Shown: positions 1 to 8,883, numbered from the stretch's first letter. The stretch is 64,000 bases of DNA from Profundicola chukchiensis (GCF_029664245.1 NZ_JANAIE010000002.1:372001-436000), one strand, 5' to 3'. Numbers and translations are program-made. The notes: a model not told the origin generated them from the sequence alone.

Positions 1-22
1 GAATTATGTTAGAAAAAAGAAA

Positions 23-208
23 ATGAAGGGAGATCAAGAATTAGATAACGAAAAGCGCATTGACTTTTCTAGTTATAGAGTTCGTCCCAAAAGAAGTAAA
101 TCTTCGCCTCAGTTTAATACCATGATAATTTTGGTAGCACTCATGCTTTTGCTAGCTATCATGTGGATTATTACCAACCCCAACTTTACCAATATTTTTA
201 GCGAATGA
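23..208 (+). CDS. Small single-pass membrane protein upstream of mutL
   Basis: A 61-aa protein. Residues 1-33 are charged and hydrophilic, and one hydrophobic helix spans about residues 34-51. Its stop overlaps the mutL start by 4 bases (ATGA), so the two are probably translationally coupled. From memory, flavobacterial genomes often carry a small membrane protein in this position, between ribH and mutL, that is mislabelled as a riboflavin synthase subunit; nothing here supports an enzymatic role. Function unknown. The tight overlap and coherent composition argue that it is a real gene. Confidence 0.7.
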   Translation: MKGDQELDNEKRIDFSSYRVRPKRSKSSPQFNTMIILVALMLLLAIMWIITNPNFTNIFSE

Positions 209-1983
209 GTGATGTGATTCGATTATTGCCTGACCATGTTGCAAATCAAATTGCTGCAGGTGAGGTAGTACAACGACCTGCGTCTGTGGTAAAAGAATTA
301 TTAGAGAATGCCATTGACGCCAAGGCAACTTCAATTCAATTAATCATAAAAGAGGCCGGCCGACAATCTATTCAAGTGATAGATAACGGTAGCGGAATGT
401 CTGTAACAGATGCGCGTATGGCCTTTGAGCGCCACGCAACTTCAAAAATATCTACTACAGATGATATTTTCCACATCCAAACCAAAGGATTTCGTGGAGA
501 GGCACTAGCTTCGATTGCGGCAGTTGCCCAAGTTGAACTTAAAACTAAACAAGAAGATGAGGAAGTTGGTCATTTATTGAGGATTCATGGCGGAGAAGTC
601 AAGGCACAAGAAGCCACAGTTACGCCAACTGGAACGATGATTAGTGTTAATAATCTATTTTTTAATGTTCCAGCGAGACGAAACTTCTTAAAATCAAATC
701 AAGTAGAGTTTCGTCATATTATGGACGAGTTTCATCGTGTTGCTCTATCGCATGAAAATATTGACTTTAGCTTAATTCATAATGACAATGAGGTTTTTAG
801 ACTTAATGGAACTCATTTAGCACAAAGGATTTTACATGTCTTTGGCAAAAAACTCGAAGGTCAATTAATTCCGATTTCAGAAGCCACCGATATCGTTAAA
901 ATATCAGGATTCATCGGAAAACCAACCACTGCTAAGAAATCCCGTGGCGAACAGTTTTTCTTTGTTAATCATAGATTTATCAGAAGTGGCTATATGCACA
1001 AAGCAATTCAAAATGCTTTTGAAAATTTAATTGCTCCAGGCGAACATCCTACTTATTTTATTTTCATGGAAATCGATCCAGAAAATATTGATATTAATAT
1101 CCACCCTAGTAAAACAGAAATTAAATTTGTTGAAGAAGCAGCCATTTATGCACAACTTAGAGCGGCTACTAAACATGCTTTGGGTCAGTTTCAGGTAACT
1201 CCAACGATTAATTTCGATCAACCTGATTGGGATTTACCTGTAGTGAATAAGCAAAAAGAAATTAAAGCTCCACAGATCAGTGTAGACAGAAACTATAATC
1301 CTTTTCAAACACAGCCAAAAACTACTTATATACCCTCCACTCCTTCTCCGAAGCCAGGCGGGTCTTATAATTATTATGAATTAGAAAAGGAGCCCGAACC
1401 AACTCAGGCATTTTTTCTAGAGAAAGAAGAAACTAAATCGAACCAGTTAATGCAATGGCAAAATGCCTACATTATTACTGAATATGCCGGAGAGCTTATT
1501 ATCATTGACCAACATAGAGCGCATCAGAGCATTCTATATCAATCATTTATAAAGAAAAGCAAGGGTAATATTTTGAGTCAACAACTGCTTTTTCCAATTG
1601 AAATGGATTTATCGAAAAATGAATCCTTAAAAGTAAAAGACGCAGAGCAATATTGGATTTCCTTTGGTTTTGACTTAGAAATTGAAGAAGAATATTTAAG
1701 AATTAAAGCCATTCCAGGGGATTTACAATCTGAAATGATTACTCCATTGTTCACAGATTTTCTATCCGCTGATTTAGATATAGAAGAAGTTGAATACAGT
1801 TCTATCTTGGCTAAATTCATGGCTAAGGCGGCAGCTATTAGAAAAGGAACTCCAATATCACGTGAAAAACAACAAGATCTAGTGCAACAACTATTTGCTT
1901 TAGAGCAGTTTAATTATTCTCCCTTTGGAAAAGTAATTTATAAATCCTTTACTTTGCAGGATATCAAAAAGCAATTAGACTAA
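205..1983 (+). CDS. mutL: DNA mismatch repair protein MutL
   Basis: 592 aa. The N-terminal GHKL ATPase is clear: E34-N35 in the ENAIDA motif, D60 in DNGSGM, and the KGFRGEAL lid near residue 93. MutL links MutS mismatch recognition to downstream repair. A variable linker (about 345-405) leads to the C-terminal dimerisation domain. The metal-endonuclease signature DQHA(X)2E(X)4E reads DQHRAHQSILYQ from residue 435, so both glutamates are glutamine. The usual C-terminal Cys/His metal motifs appear as AKAAAIRKG and SPFGKV. Nuclease activity is therefore doubtful. The gene overlaps the small membrane protein upstream, and the rhomboid genes follow 28 bp later. Confidence 0.97.
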   Translation: MSDVIRLLPDHVANQIAAGEVVQRPASVVKELLENAIDAKATSIQLIIKEAGRQSIQVIDNGSGMSVTDARMAFERHATSKISTTDDIFHIQTKGFRGEALASIAAVAQVELKTKQEDEEVGHLLRIHGGEVKAQEATVTPTGTMISVNNLFFNVPARRNFLKSNQVEFRHIMDEFHRVALSHENIDFSLIHNDNEVFRLNGTHLAQRILHVFGKKLEGQLIPISEATDIVKISGFIGKPTTAKKSRGEQFFFVNHRFIRSGYMHKAIQNAFENLIAPGEHPTYFIFMEIDPENIDINIHPSKTEIKFVEEAAIYAQLRAATKHALGQFQVTPTINFDQPDWDLPVVNKQKEIKAPQISVDRNYNPFQTQPKTTYIPSTPSPKPGGSYNYYELEKEPEPTQAFFLEKEETKSNQLMQWQNAYIITEYAGELIIIDQHRAHQSILYQSFIKKSKGNILSQQLLFPIEMDLSKNESLKVKDAEQYWISFGFDLEIEEEYLRIKAIPGDLQSEMITPLFTDFLSADLDIEEVEYSSILAKFMAKAAAIRKGTPISREKQQDLVQQLFALEQFNYSPFGKVIYKSFTLQDIKKQLD

Positions 1984-2011
1984 TTTACAGGTCTTTAATA
2001 ACTAAAATCCT

Positions 2012-2785
2012 ATGTTTCAAAATATACCAACCATTACAAAGAACTTGCTGATTATAAATGCATTATTCTTTTTAGCCAAATTTGTATTTGGTGAAACAGG
2101 TTATAATTTAGATGTATTTTTCGGTGCATTTTATCCAGAGTCAGTTAACTTTAAAAGTTATCAGATTATTAGTCACATGTTTATGCATGGTGACACGATG
2201 CACTTTTTCTTTAATATGTTTGCCTTATGGATGTTTGGTAGCGCTGTAGAGAAAGCCTTAGGTGAGAAAAGATATGTTATTCTCTACTTTGTAGCAGGAT
2301 TGGGTGCATTTGCCTTATTTAACCTTACCAATTACTTTTCTATTAACGAGTTTAAAGCTGCCGTAACCAATCAAGGCTTAATTGATTCAGTGAATCAATT
2401 TGCCAAGTTAGAAGTCTTAGGAGGAAGTACATCAGATCAGATAAATAATAACTTTAATACTTGGCTTCAAGCTAATAATACGGTACCAACAGATGCCAAT
2501 CAAGAATTATTTTTAGGCTATTCAATCCCAATGGTTGGAGCATCTGGAGCGATTTTCGGCGTTTTAGTTGCCTTTGGAATGATGTTCCCAAATGCTATTT
2601 TAATGCTCATCTTCCCTCCGATTCCATTAAAAGCCAAATATTTTATTCCTATTTACATCATTATTGAACTTTACTTAGCGGTTCAGGCACATCCAGGCGA
2701 CAATGTGGCACATTATGCACATTTGGGTGGTGCTTTGCTAGGATTTATAATGATTAGATACTGGAAAAAAACAAGTTTAAATTAA
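2012..2785 (+). CDS. Rhomboid family intramembrane serine protease (first of pair)
   Basis: 257 aa, multi-pass membrane protein. The catalytic dyad is visible: S178 in GASG and H237 in HLGG. The HMFMHG...HFFFNM segment near residues 55-68 is the conserved rhomboid H/N region. A soluble loop of roughly 60 residues (about 108-170) separates membrane segments and makes the protein longer than the minimal six-helix core. It probably cleaves transmembrane substrates within the inner membrane; substrates are unknown. It lies 28 bp after mutL and 2 bp before a second rhomboid gene, suggesting one operon. Confidence 0.95.
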   Translation: MFQNIPTITKNLLIINALFFLAKFVFGETGYNLDVFFGAFYPESVNFKSYQIISHMFMHGDTMHFFFNMFALWMFGSAVEKALGEKRYVILYFVAGLGAFALFNLTNYFSINEFKAAVTNQGLIDSVNQFAKLEVLGGSTSDQINNNFNTWLQANNTVPTDANQELFLGYSIPMVGASGAIFGVLVAFGMMFPNAILMLIFPPIPLKAKYFIPIYIIIELYLAVQAHPGDNVAHYAHLGGALLGFIMIRYWKKTSLN

Positions 2786-2787
2786 TA

Positions 2788-3657
2788 ATGCAACAAATCT
2801 TAGAAGATTTAAAAAGGAGATACGCTAATGGTCATTTGGCCATGAAACTAATTTATATCAATGTAATCATCTACATTGTGGTTGCCCTTTTGGGGTCGAT
2901 TAGTCCCATCAATATTGTAGAGCACTTAAGTCTAAATGATAATTTTGAATCATTACTAAAGAAGCCTTGGTCGATTGTTACCTATATGTTTTTACATAAT
3001 GGATTCTTTCATTTACTATTCAACATGATCATGTTGTACATCATGGGCGAGTTCTTTTATCGCTATTTTGGCGACAAAGCTTTCGCGAGATTTTATTTTA
3101 TTGGAGGAATATGTGGAGGAATTTTATTTATGCTATTTTATCTCCTGCTAGAATCTCTAAACTTGACTGCAACCATAAATAAAACCATGCTAATAGGTGC
3201 TTCTGCGGCAATTTATTCTGTTTTATTTGCCATGGTTGCCTATCAGCCTGATTTAAAAGTTAGATTATTTTTCTTTTCTCAACCCATTAAATTGCTACAC
3301 GTTGCTATCGGGTTTATTGCATTAGGCTTTATCATGAGCGCTGAAAATTTAGGTGGAAACATTTCTCATGTTGGTGGGGCTTTATTCGGGTACTTCTACA
3401 TGAAGAAATTTGAACGCGGTAATACTTTACTCTCTGATTTTCAAGATAAATTGAGTAATCTATTTAAGAAGAGACCAAGTAAATCTACCTTTAAAACAGA
3501 TGACAAACCGCCTAGAGATGATTACGACTACGCGGATTGGAAAAAGAAGAATGAAGATAAGACTAATCGAATCTTAGAAAAGATTTCAAGGTCTGGATAT
3601 AGTAGTCTAACTGCCTCTGAAAAAGAGTTTTTATTCAAACAAGGCAAAGGAAAATAG
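2788..3657 (+). CDS. Rhomboid family protease with C-terminal DUF6576-like tail
   Basis: 289 aa. Six or so membrane segments carry S139 in GASA (the family usually has GASG) and H194 in SHVGG. The hydrophilic tail from about residue 215 ends in a small conserved helical region, YADWKKK...SLTASEKEFL, of the kind found at the C terminus of many Bacteroidota rhomboids. The gene starts 2 bp after the first rhomboid. Ser and His are both retained, so it is probably active despite the Gly-to-Ala change beside the nucleophile. Confidence 0.93.
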   Translation: MQQILEDLKRRYANGHLAMKLIYINVIIYIVVALLGSISPINIVEHLSLNDNFESLLKKPWSIVTYMFLHNGFFHLLFNMIMLYIMGEFFYRYFGDKAFARFYFIGGICGGILFMLFYLLLESLNLTATINKTMLIGASAAIYSVLFAMVAYQPDLKVRLFFFSQPIKLLHVAIGFIALGFIMSAENLGGNISHVGGALFGYFYMKKFERGNTLLSDFQDKLSNLFKKRPSKSTFKTDDKPPRDDYDYADWKKKNEDKTNRILEKISRSGYSSLTASEKEFLFKQGKGK

Positions 3658-3675
3658 TAATTTTTAAATTCTTAC

Positions 3676-3706
3676 TTGTAACTTCAAAACTTATTGATTA
3701 AATTTG
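3676..3706 (+). promoter_or_regulatory. Promoter for tRNA-Cys (Bacteroidota -33/-7)
   Basis: TAAATTTG at 3699-3706 matches TAnnTTTG. TTG at 3676-3678 lies 20 nt upstream, the expected spacing for the -33 element. The tRNA starts about 20 nt after the -7 box. Confidence 0.75.
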
Positions 3707-3726
3707 CCATCCTTAAGCTCACAAAC

Positions 3727-3797
3727 GGTTCCGTGGCCGAGCGGCTAGGCATAGGTCTGCAAAACCTCGTACAGCGGTTCGAATCCGCTCGGAACCT
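3727..3797 (+). tRNA. tRNA-Cys (GCA)
   Basis: A 71-nt cloverleaf. The acceptor GGTTCCG (3727-3733) pairs perfectly with CGGAACC (3790-3796). The T arm is AGCGG-TTCGAAT-CCGCT. The anticodon loop CTGCAAA gives anticodon GCA. The CCA end is not encoded. It has its own promoter and terminator. Confidence 0.96.
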
Positions 3798-3801
3798 CTA
3801 C

Positions 3802-3837
3802 AAAACCCTTAATAATTAGATTATTAAGGGTTTTTAT
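3802..3837 (+). terminator. Rho-independent terminator after tRNA-Cys
   Basis: Perfect 15-bp stem (3802-3816 with 3820-3834) around a TAG loop, running into a T-rich tract. It ends the tRNA-Cys transcript. Confidence 0.9.
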
Positions 3838-3852
3838 TTTATCTTCCATTTA

Positions 3853-4098
3853 ATGAAGAATCTATACTACATAAACAATCTCGATTGGTGGGTACTTCTT
3901 CTACCTCATCCCAAAATTGCGTCTAGATTCGATTATGAGGTTTATAAAACAAAAACTTCTTGTTTTCCACTTTTAAAAGGCATTAAAACCGAAAATCACC
4001 CCATTCGTGTTCAACAAATTTCTGTAGGCATTACCAAAAAGCAAGTACAATTGCTTGACATTGAATTAAATAAATTAATTGAGGATCTATTATCTTAA
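3853..4098 (+). CDS. Hypothetical protein, 81 aa
   Basis: An open frame between the tRNA-Cys terminator and lipA, ATG start. There is no signal peptide or recognised domain. The C-terminal third (ITKKQVQLLDIELNKLIEDLL) looks like a charged amphipathic helix, and the Lys/Glu/Ile-rich composition resembles real proteins here. No close promoter match is seen. It could be a real small gene or a chance frame. Confidence 0.45.
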   Translation: MKNLYYINNLDWWVLLLPHPKIASRFDYEVYKTKTSCFPLLKGIKTENHPIRVQQISVGITKKQVQLLDIELNKLIEDLLS

Positions 4099-4123
4099 AT
4101 TATAGCTTGTCTTCAAGATTTCT

Positions 4124-4131
4124 TAACTTTG
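4124..4131 (+). promoter_or_regulatory. -7 promoter element for lipA
   Basis: TAACTTTG matches TAnnTTTG 17 nt before the ATG at 4149. It lies downstream of the TTG at 4107, which rules that codon out as the start and fixes the ATG. Confidence 0.65.
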
Positions 4132-4148
4132 AAGCTGATTATTTTACT

Positions 4149-5033
4149 ATGTCAACAAGCATTGAAACAGCTCCAAAAGAAACTAATACTCCACTTGCAA
4201 AACCAAAATGGTTACGCGTAAAGCTACCTACTGGTAAGAAGTATCGTGAGTTAAGAGGTTTAGTAGATAAATACGAACTAAACACCATTTGCCAAAGTGG
4301 TTCTTGTCCAAACATGGGTGAATGTTGGGGAGATGGTACAGCTACCTTTATGATATTGGGTAATATCTGTACACGCTCTTGCGGTTTTTGTGGTGTTAAA
4401 ACAGGTCGACCGCTAGCGGTGGATTATACGGAACCAGAAAAAGTTGCCAATTCTATTAAATTAATGCAGATTAAACATGCTGTATTAACTTCTGTAGATA
4501 GAGACGACATTAAAGACATGGGATCGTTTATTTGGGCAGAAACAGTGAATGCAGTACGTAGAATAAGTCCTGGCACAACCATGGAAACTTTAATCCCAGA
4601 TTTCCAGGGGATTCATCAGCATATCGACCGTCTATTGGAAGTTTCACCAGAGGTTATTTCTCATAATATGGAAACCGTTAAACGATTGACAAGAGAAGTA
4701 AGAATTCAAGCGAAATACGAACGCAGTTTAGATGTTTTAAAATACCTTAAAGACCAAGGTCAGCGCAGAACCAAAACAGGCTTAATGCTTGGTTTAGGGG
4801 AAGAAAACGAAGAGGTTTTTGAAACTATTCAAGACATTAGAAATGCTGGCGTAGATATCATTACGATTGGACAATATTTACAACCAAGTAAAAAGCATTT
4901 ACCAGTTAAAAAATTCATTACACCAGAAGAGTTTAAAGAATTTGAAGTATTTGCAAAAGGGCTTGGGTTCAGACATGTTGAAAGTTCTCCTTTAGTAAGA
5001 TCTAGCTACAAAGCAGCAAAACATATTGAGTAA
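4149..5033 (+). CDS. lipA: Lipoyl synthase
   Basis: 294 aa from the ATG at 4149. Radical-SAM enzyme that inserts two sulfurs into protein-bound octanoyl groups to make lipoyl cofactors for 2-oxoacid dehydrogenases and glycine cleavage. Both iron-sulfur clusters are visible: the auxiliary set C48, C53, C59 and the radical-SAM set C74, C78, C81 (CTRSCGFC). The conserved C-terminal RSSYKA is present. A TTG start at 4107 would add 14 residues but lies upstream of the -7 element. No lipB is adjacent. Confidence 0.97.
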   Translation: MSTSIETAPKETNTPLAKPKWLRVKLPTGKKYRELRGLVDKYELNTICQSGSCPNMGECWGDGTATFMILGNICTRSCGFCGVKTGRPLAVDYTEPEKVANSIKLMQIKHAVLTSVDRDDIKDMGSFIWAETVNAVRRISPGTTMETLIPDFQGIHQHIDRLLEVSPEVISHNMETVKRLTREVRIQAKYERSLDVLKYLKDQGQRRTKTGLMLGLGEENEEVFETIQDIRNAGVDIITIGQYLQPSKKHLPVKKFITPEEFKEFEVFAKGLGFRHVESSPLVRSSYKAAKHIE

Positions 5034-5076
5034 TCACAAGTTACTTAGTTATTGCATAGCACCCTTTTATTCTTGT

Positions 5077-5128
5077 ATTAGATAATCTTAGTGGTATAGA
5101 ATTATCTAATTCTTAGACTTATCTAATT
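5077..5128 (+). repeat. Inverted/direct repeat cluster upstream of cinA
   Basis: ATTAGATAAT (5077-5086) is inverted at 5101-5110 (ATTATCTAAT), and a further TTATCTAATT sits at 5119-5128. It lies in the 170-bp lipA-cinA gap. It could be a weak hairpin or an operator; no T tract follows. Confidence 0.4.
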
Positions 5129-5203
5129 TACAATTTGATTTTTATTTGATTGTATAGAAACTTTTTGTTTTTAAATCTCATAAGATAGACGTAAATTAGA
5201 AGT

Positions 5204-6457
5204 ATGAAGAAAAACACAACAGCTCATGTAATTATCATCGGTGATGAGATTTTATATGGTCATACGATGGATACGAATTCCCACTTTTTAGCAAAGGAAT
5301 TTAGTAACATTAGTATTGATTTAATTCAGATTTCGGCGATACAAGATAAAAGAGAAGATATAAAAGATGAAATCCACAGCTCTAAAGCGGATATCATCTT
5401 AACTACAGGTGGATTGGGGCCCACACGAGATGACAGAACCAAATATGTTTTGTCTGAAATATTAAACCAGCCATTAGAAATGCATTCTCAGGCATTGCGA
5501 TGGACGGAAGAGTATTTTAAGAATACGCTAAAACGCCCCATGAACGCCCTCAACAAGAATCAAGCATTGGTTCCCGTTGGCACTATTCCTATTAGAAATA
5601 AGGTAGGGACCGCGCCAGGCTTATGGGCTGAATATGGCCGAAAATTGCTAATAAGTCTTCCGGGAGTTCCCTTTGAGATGAAATATCTAATGAAAAATGA
5701 GATTCTCCCTCGTCTACTGAAAAAATATGAGCCAACTTTTATTGAGCATGAGTTTGTTCAAACCTTGAACATTCCAGAAAGTGAATTAGCTGAAGTCCTT
5801 CGTAATTTCGAACAACAGCTTCCAGAAAATATTACGCTGGCTTATTTACCGAGAGGAAATAAGATTAAACTTAGATTGACTGGTAAAGGCGATGTTCAAA
5901 ATAAATTACAAGAACAATTATCTGAATACGCTGAACTCTTAATTTCTGCAATTCCAGAGGAAAACTTTTTAAGCCAAGATGCTTTAACGGTAGAAAGAAA
6001 AGTAGGTGAACTTTTATTGCAAAATAATAAGACGATTTCAACTGCAGAGAGCTTTACATCCGGTAAAATTGCAGCTGCTCTAACAAGCATTAGTGGTAGT
6101 TCGCAATATTTTAAAGGTGGATTTATTGCCTATTCTCCCGAACTGAAGGAACGCCTTCTGAATGTCTCTCCAGAGCTTATGAAGGATAAAGGCGTTGCCA
6201 ATGCCGATGTTGCCTTAGAAATGGCTAGAGGAGCTCGAGAAACGACAAAATGTGATATTGGGATTAGTTCAACAGGTGTTGCAGGACCGTCTAATGACCA
6301 ATTTGGGATAGAACCTGGAGTTGCCTTTGTTGCTATCAGCAGTAAAGAGAAAGAGCGTGTTTTTGAGTTTAATTTTCCGCATTTAGAGAGAAAAGATTTC
6401 ACATTAAAAATGACTGAAGCAGCACTGCAAAAGCTTTATATTTTCCTTAGAAATTAA
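5204..6457 (+). CDS. cinA: CinA family protein (nicotinamide-nucleotide amidohydrolase)
   Basis: 417 aa, two domains. The N-terminal MoCF/COG1058 domain (about 1-170) contains IIIGDEILYGH and TTGGLGPTRDD. The C-terminal PncC-like amidohydrolase domain (about 260-415) contains AESFTSGKIA near residue 283, where the family usually has AESxTGG, followed by SGSSQYFKGGFIAYS. CinA proteins hydrolyse NMN to NaMN in NAD salvage and have an ADP-ribose pyrophosphatase activity in the N-terminal half. The gene stands alone and ends at a strong terminator. The TGG-to-TSG change is conservative and lies next to the catalytic serine. Confidence 0.93.
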   Translation: MKKNTTAHVIIIGDEILYGHTMDTNSHFLAKEFSNISIDLIQISAIQDKREDIKDEIHSSKADIILTTGGLGPTRDDRTKYVLSEILNQPLEMHSQALRWTEEYFKNTLKRPMNALNKNQALVPVGTIPIRNKVGTAPGLWAEYGRKLLISLPGVPFEMKYLMKNEILPRLLKKYEPTFIEHEFVQTLNIPESELAEVLRNFEQQLPENITLAYLPRGNKIKLRLTGKGDVQNKLQEQLSEYAELLISAIPEENFLSQDALTVERKVGELLLQNNKTISTAESFTSGKIAAALTSISGSSQYFKGGFIAYSPELKERLLNVSPELMKDKGVANADVALEMARGARETTKCDIGISSTGVAGPSNDQFGIEPGVAFVAISSKEKERVFEFNFPHLERKDFTLKMTEAALQKLYIFLRN

Positions 6458-6497
6458 ACTAAAATTGATGTTAAGCGTTTAACAACTTAAACAACGA

Positions 6498-6536
6498 CAA
6501 AAGCGCACAATTACTTAGATAATTGTGCGCTTTTTT
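6498..6536 (+). terminator. Rho-independent terminator after cinA
   Basis: GC-containing stem AAAAGCGCACAATTA / TAATTGTGCGCTTTT followed by TT, about 40 nt after the cinA stop. Confidence 0.92.
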
Positions 6537-6540
6537 ATTA

Positions 6541-6957
6541 TCTCCTTTCAATCTATACAGCATAAAATAAAAATTTACTATTGTAAACTTTTCCAGTTCA
6601 GTTTACCTTGAACCATAACCTACCTATTTACACCATCAATACAAGGATTACAGAATCTCGCAAAAGCAGAACGCTTAGTTTAACTCTGATATATATATAG
6701 CTATATAGCCTTCATACTACCCAACTATGATAACTATCATTCAACCCAAAGTCCTATAACTAACAAATATCATTACTTAAATAACTGTATTTCAGTAATT
6801 TTGAAATAGATAAAACAAAGGTTTATCTCCATTCAATAAACAAACAGAGTTTTATTGAAGTGCTTTGAAATCCTAAAATAAGAAAATGTAAATTTTACTT
6901 ATATAAATTTTAATTTAAAGAAAAACTAATAAAACCTAATTTTTAAATTTAATTACT
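6541..6957. other. AT-rich gene-free stretch
   Basis: About 415 bp with no convincing gene. It holds a short palindrome (TATATAGCTATATA, near 6693-6706) and a -7 match TAATTTTG at 6796-6803, which would give the next gene a leader of roughly 150 nt. Nothing else is recognised. Confidence 0.4.
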
Positions 6958-7611
6958 ATGAGAAAAAAAATTGCACTTTTGTTTTTAGTAGGGTTAACAC
7001 TAGGAAGTGTAAACGCACAAGTAGGAGTAGACACTGAAACTCCAACAGAGATGCTTGACGTAAACGGTAAACTGAGAGTTCGTAGCTTACCTAAGAAAGG
7101 GGAAAGCATTAATACACTACCAGATGGTACCGAAGGAACCAATACTTTTAAATCCACTGGGATGGTAGTTGCCAATGACCAAGGAGTATTAGGCGTTGCT
7201 CCTTCTAGCTACGGAATCGCAAGCGTGTGTATTAATTCAGACCAGGGTACAAGCCCACAAACATCATCAATCATCGAGCTTGATGGCATTTCTATCAGAT
7301 ATAGCATTAATGATAACTGGTCAAATCCTGCCTTAGCACGAATACAAGGCACAACGGACACCCCTAGACAAGTGAGTATGACACTGCCTATTGGAGGCGC
7401 TGGATTTAACGGAAGACAATTCGTAGACCTAACCACAGGCTCTTGGGAACGTCTTGCTGCATTGAATTACGACACGGAAGAAGCTGGAACAGGACTAGTA
7501 ATAGATCATACCAACAATAGAATGTACAGATACTCCGCATATGGCTGGAAAGAAAAAATTAACAGCCCGGGTAGCTTCTGTCATGCCTTAGAAAGAATTG
7601 GAGAATTGTAA
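6958..7611 (+). CDS. Secreted protein of unknown function
   Basis: 217 aa with a clear signal peptide (MRKKIALLFLVGLTLGSVNA, cleaved before QVG). The mature N terminus, QVGVDTETPTEMLDVNGKLRVR, resembles the start of many secreted Bacteroidota proteins reading VGIGTxxPxxxLDVNG. The rest looks like a beta-rich domain with two Cys (near residues 91 and 208). No catalytic motif is seen. Monocistronic, with its own terminator. Likely periplasmic or cell-surface. Confidence 0.8.
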   Translation: MRKKIALLFLVGLTLGSVNAQVGVDTETPTEMLDVNGKLRVRSLPKKGESINTLPDGTEGTNTFKSTGMVVANDQGVLGVAPSSYGIASVCINSDQGTSPQTSSIIELDGISIRYSINDNWSNPALARIQGTTDTPRQVSMTLPIGGAGFNGRQFVDLTTGSWERLAALNYDTEEAGTGLVIDHTNNRMYRYSAYGWKEKINSPGSFCHALERIGEL

Positions 7612-7631
7612 AATCCTAAAATTAAATTAGC

Positions 7632-7672
7632 AACAATGCCTTTTGAATGATTCAAAAGGCATTGTTTAATTA
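7632..7672 (+). terminator. Terminator after the secreted protein gene
   Basis: A 16-17 bp near-perfect stem (AACAATGCCTTTTGAA with its complement at 7651-7666) and a short T run. Confidence 0.8.
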
Positions 7673-7794
7673 AAGATTTTATTCAGAAAATTACAAATAA
7701 TATTTATACCACACAGTTAATCTAAAGAAACTGAAATAAGGACAGCATTGATAATTGGATTACTTATTGCTGTAATACCTAAAAATCAATTACC

Positions 7795-8352
7795 ATGGCT
7801 GATACTTATTCTAACATGTTGCCACTTGGCACAAAAGCACCGAACTTCGATTTAATGGATGCTAAAGAAAATAGATCCTTTAGTTTGTCAGATGTAAATT
7901 CCGACAAGGGTTTACTTATAATTTTTGGATGTAACCACTGTCCTTTTGTCTTGCATGTAATGCCTAAATTAAATGAAGTCGTAGGCGAATTTCATGAAAA
8001 AGGAATTAGTTCATTTATGATCAACTCAAATGATCCAAAAATTAAACCTGAAGACTCATTTGAAAAAATGGGTGAGTTTGTAGATAAATACAACCTTAAT
8101 ATGCCTTATCTATATGATGAGACTCAAGAAGTAGCTAAAGCTTATGATGCTGCCTGCACGCCAGATATCTTTTTGTTCGATAAAGATCTTAAATTAGTTT
8201 ATAGAGGCCAATTCGATGATTCTAGACCAGGCAAAGGTGAAGCAACCGGTGATGACCTTAGAGCTGCATTGGAAGCACTAGTATCAGGGAATCCGATTTC
8301 TGAAGCTCAGAAACCGAGTATAGGTTGTAATATAAAATGGAGAGAAGCTTAA
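7795..8352 (+). CDS. Thioredoxin-like / AhpC-TSA family protein
   Basis: 185 aa with a thioredoxin fold: PLGTKAPNFDL opens the domain, and the redox loop reads GCNHCPFV near residue 44, a CxxC motif typical of a Bacteroidota group of thioredoxin family proteins. No signal peptide, so cytoplasmic. Probably a thiol oxidoreductase or peroxiredoxin-like protein; substrate unknown. Convergent with rimM 12 bp away. A weak hairpin (GAAGCT/AGCTTC, 8344-8362) spans the junction. Confidence 0.9.
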   Translation: MADTYSNMLPLGTKAPNFDLMDAKENRSFSLSDVNSDKGLLIIFGCNHCPFVLHVMPKLNEVVGEFHEKGISSFMINSNDPKIKPEDSFEKMGEFVDKYNLNMPYLYDETQEVAKAYDAACTPDIFLFDKDLKLVYRGQFDDSRPGKGEATGDDLRAALEALVSGNPISEAQKPSIGCNIKWREA

Positions 8353-8364
8353 AATTAGCTTCGT

Positions 8365-8880
8365 TTAGAAAATATCTAATAAACCATCCGGTAGGCTTAC
8401 TGTGATGGTATTTTTATTGTGATCTACTGAAACTATAAATTCATCAATAACAGGAATTAGGATTTCCTTTCCATCAGGTGAATTAACTTCAAATAAATCT
8501 TGTGCTGTAGTATCTCTTACATTGACGATTTCTCCAACAACAACGCCTTCTTCTGTTAGCATTGAGTAGTTTTTGACCTCGTGATAATAGAATTGATCCT
8601 CGTCTAAAGGTGGCAATGTTTCGAGAGGTAGATAAATACTTCTACCAATTAGGGTTTCTGGATCTTCGAAATCTTCAATAATAATTCGAAGGTGATTCCC
8701 TTTGTGAAGTTTAGCTTTTTTCAAAAAAAATGGAACCAATAATCCATTCTTTTCAATGAATATTGATTCCAAGTTTTTGTATGCATTAGGCTCGTCTGTA
8801 TCTAAGTGTACATTTAGTTCACCTTTATAGCCATGAGCTTTGGTGATTGTTCCAAGAAAGTAACAATCTTCTAGTTGCAT
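8365..8880 (-). CDS. rimM: Ribosome maturation factor RimM
   Basis: 171 aa. The N-terminal RimM domain (YFLGTITKAHGYKGELNV) and the C-terminal PRC-barrel (EVNSPDGKEILIPVIDEFI) are both present. It assists 16S rRNA processing and 30S head assembly. It starts 3 bp after rpsP in the same operon. The trmD and rplS genes often found next are absent. Confidence 0.97.
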   Translation of the reverse strand: MQLEDCYFLGTITKAHGYKGELNVHLDTDEPNAYKNLESIFIEKNGLLVPFFLKKAKLHKGNHLRIIIEDFEDPETLIGRSIYLPLETLPPLDEDQFYYHEVKNYSMLTEEGVVVGEIVNVRDTTAQDLFEVNSPDGKEILIPVIDEFIVSVDHNKNTITVSLPDGLLDIF

Positions 8881-8883
8881 TTA

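Noticed and set aside
4107-4148. TTG start for lipA
   Set aside because: The -7 promoter box lies downstream of it, so it would not be transcribed.
6662-6710. Possible origin or attachment site at the TATATA palindrome
   Set aside because: Simple AT repeat; no DnaA boxes, partition genes or integrase nearby.
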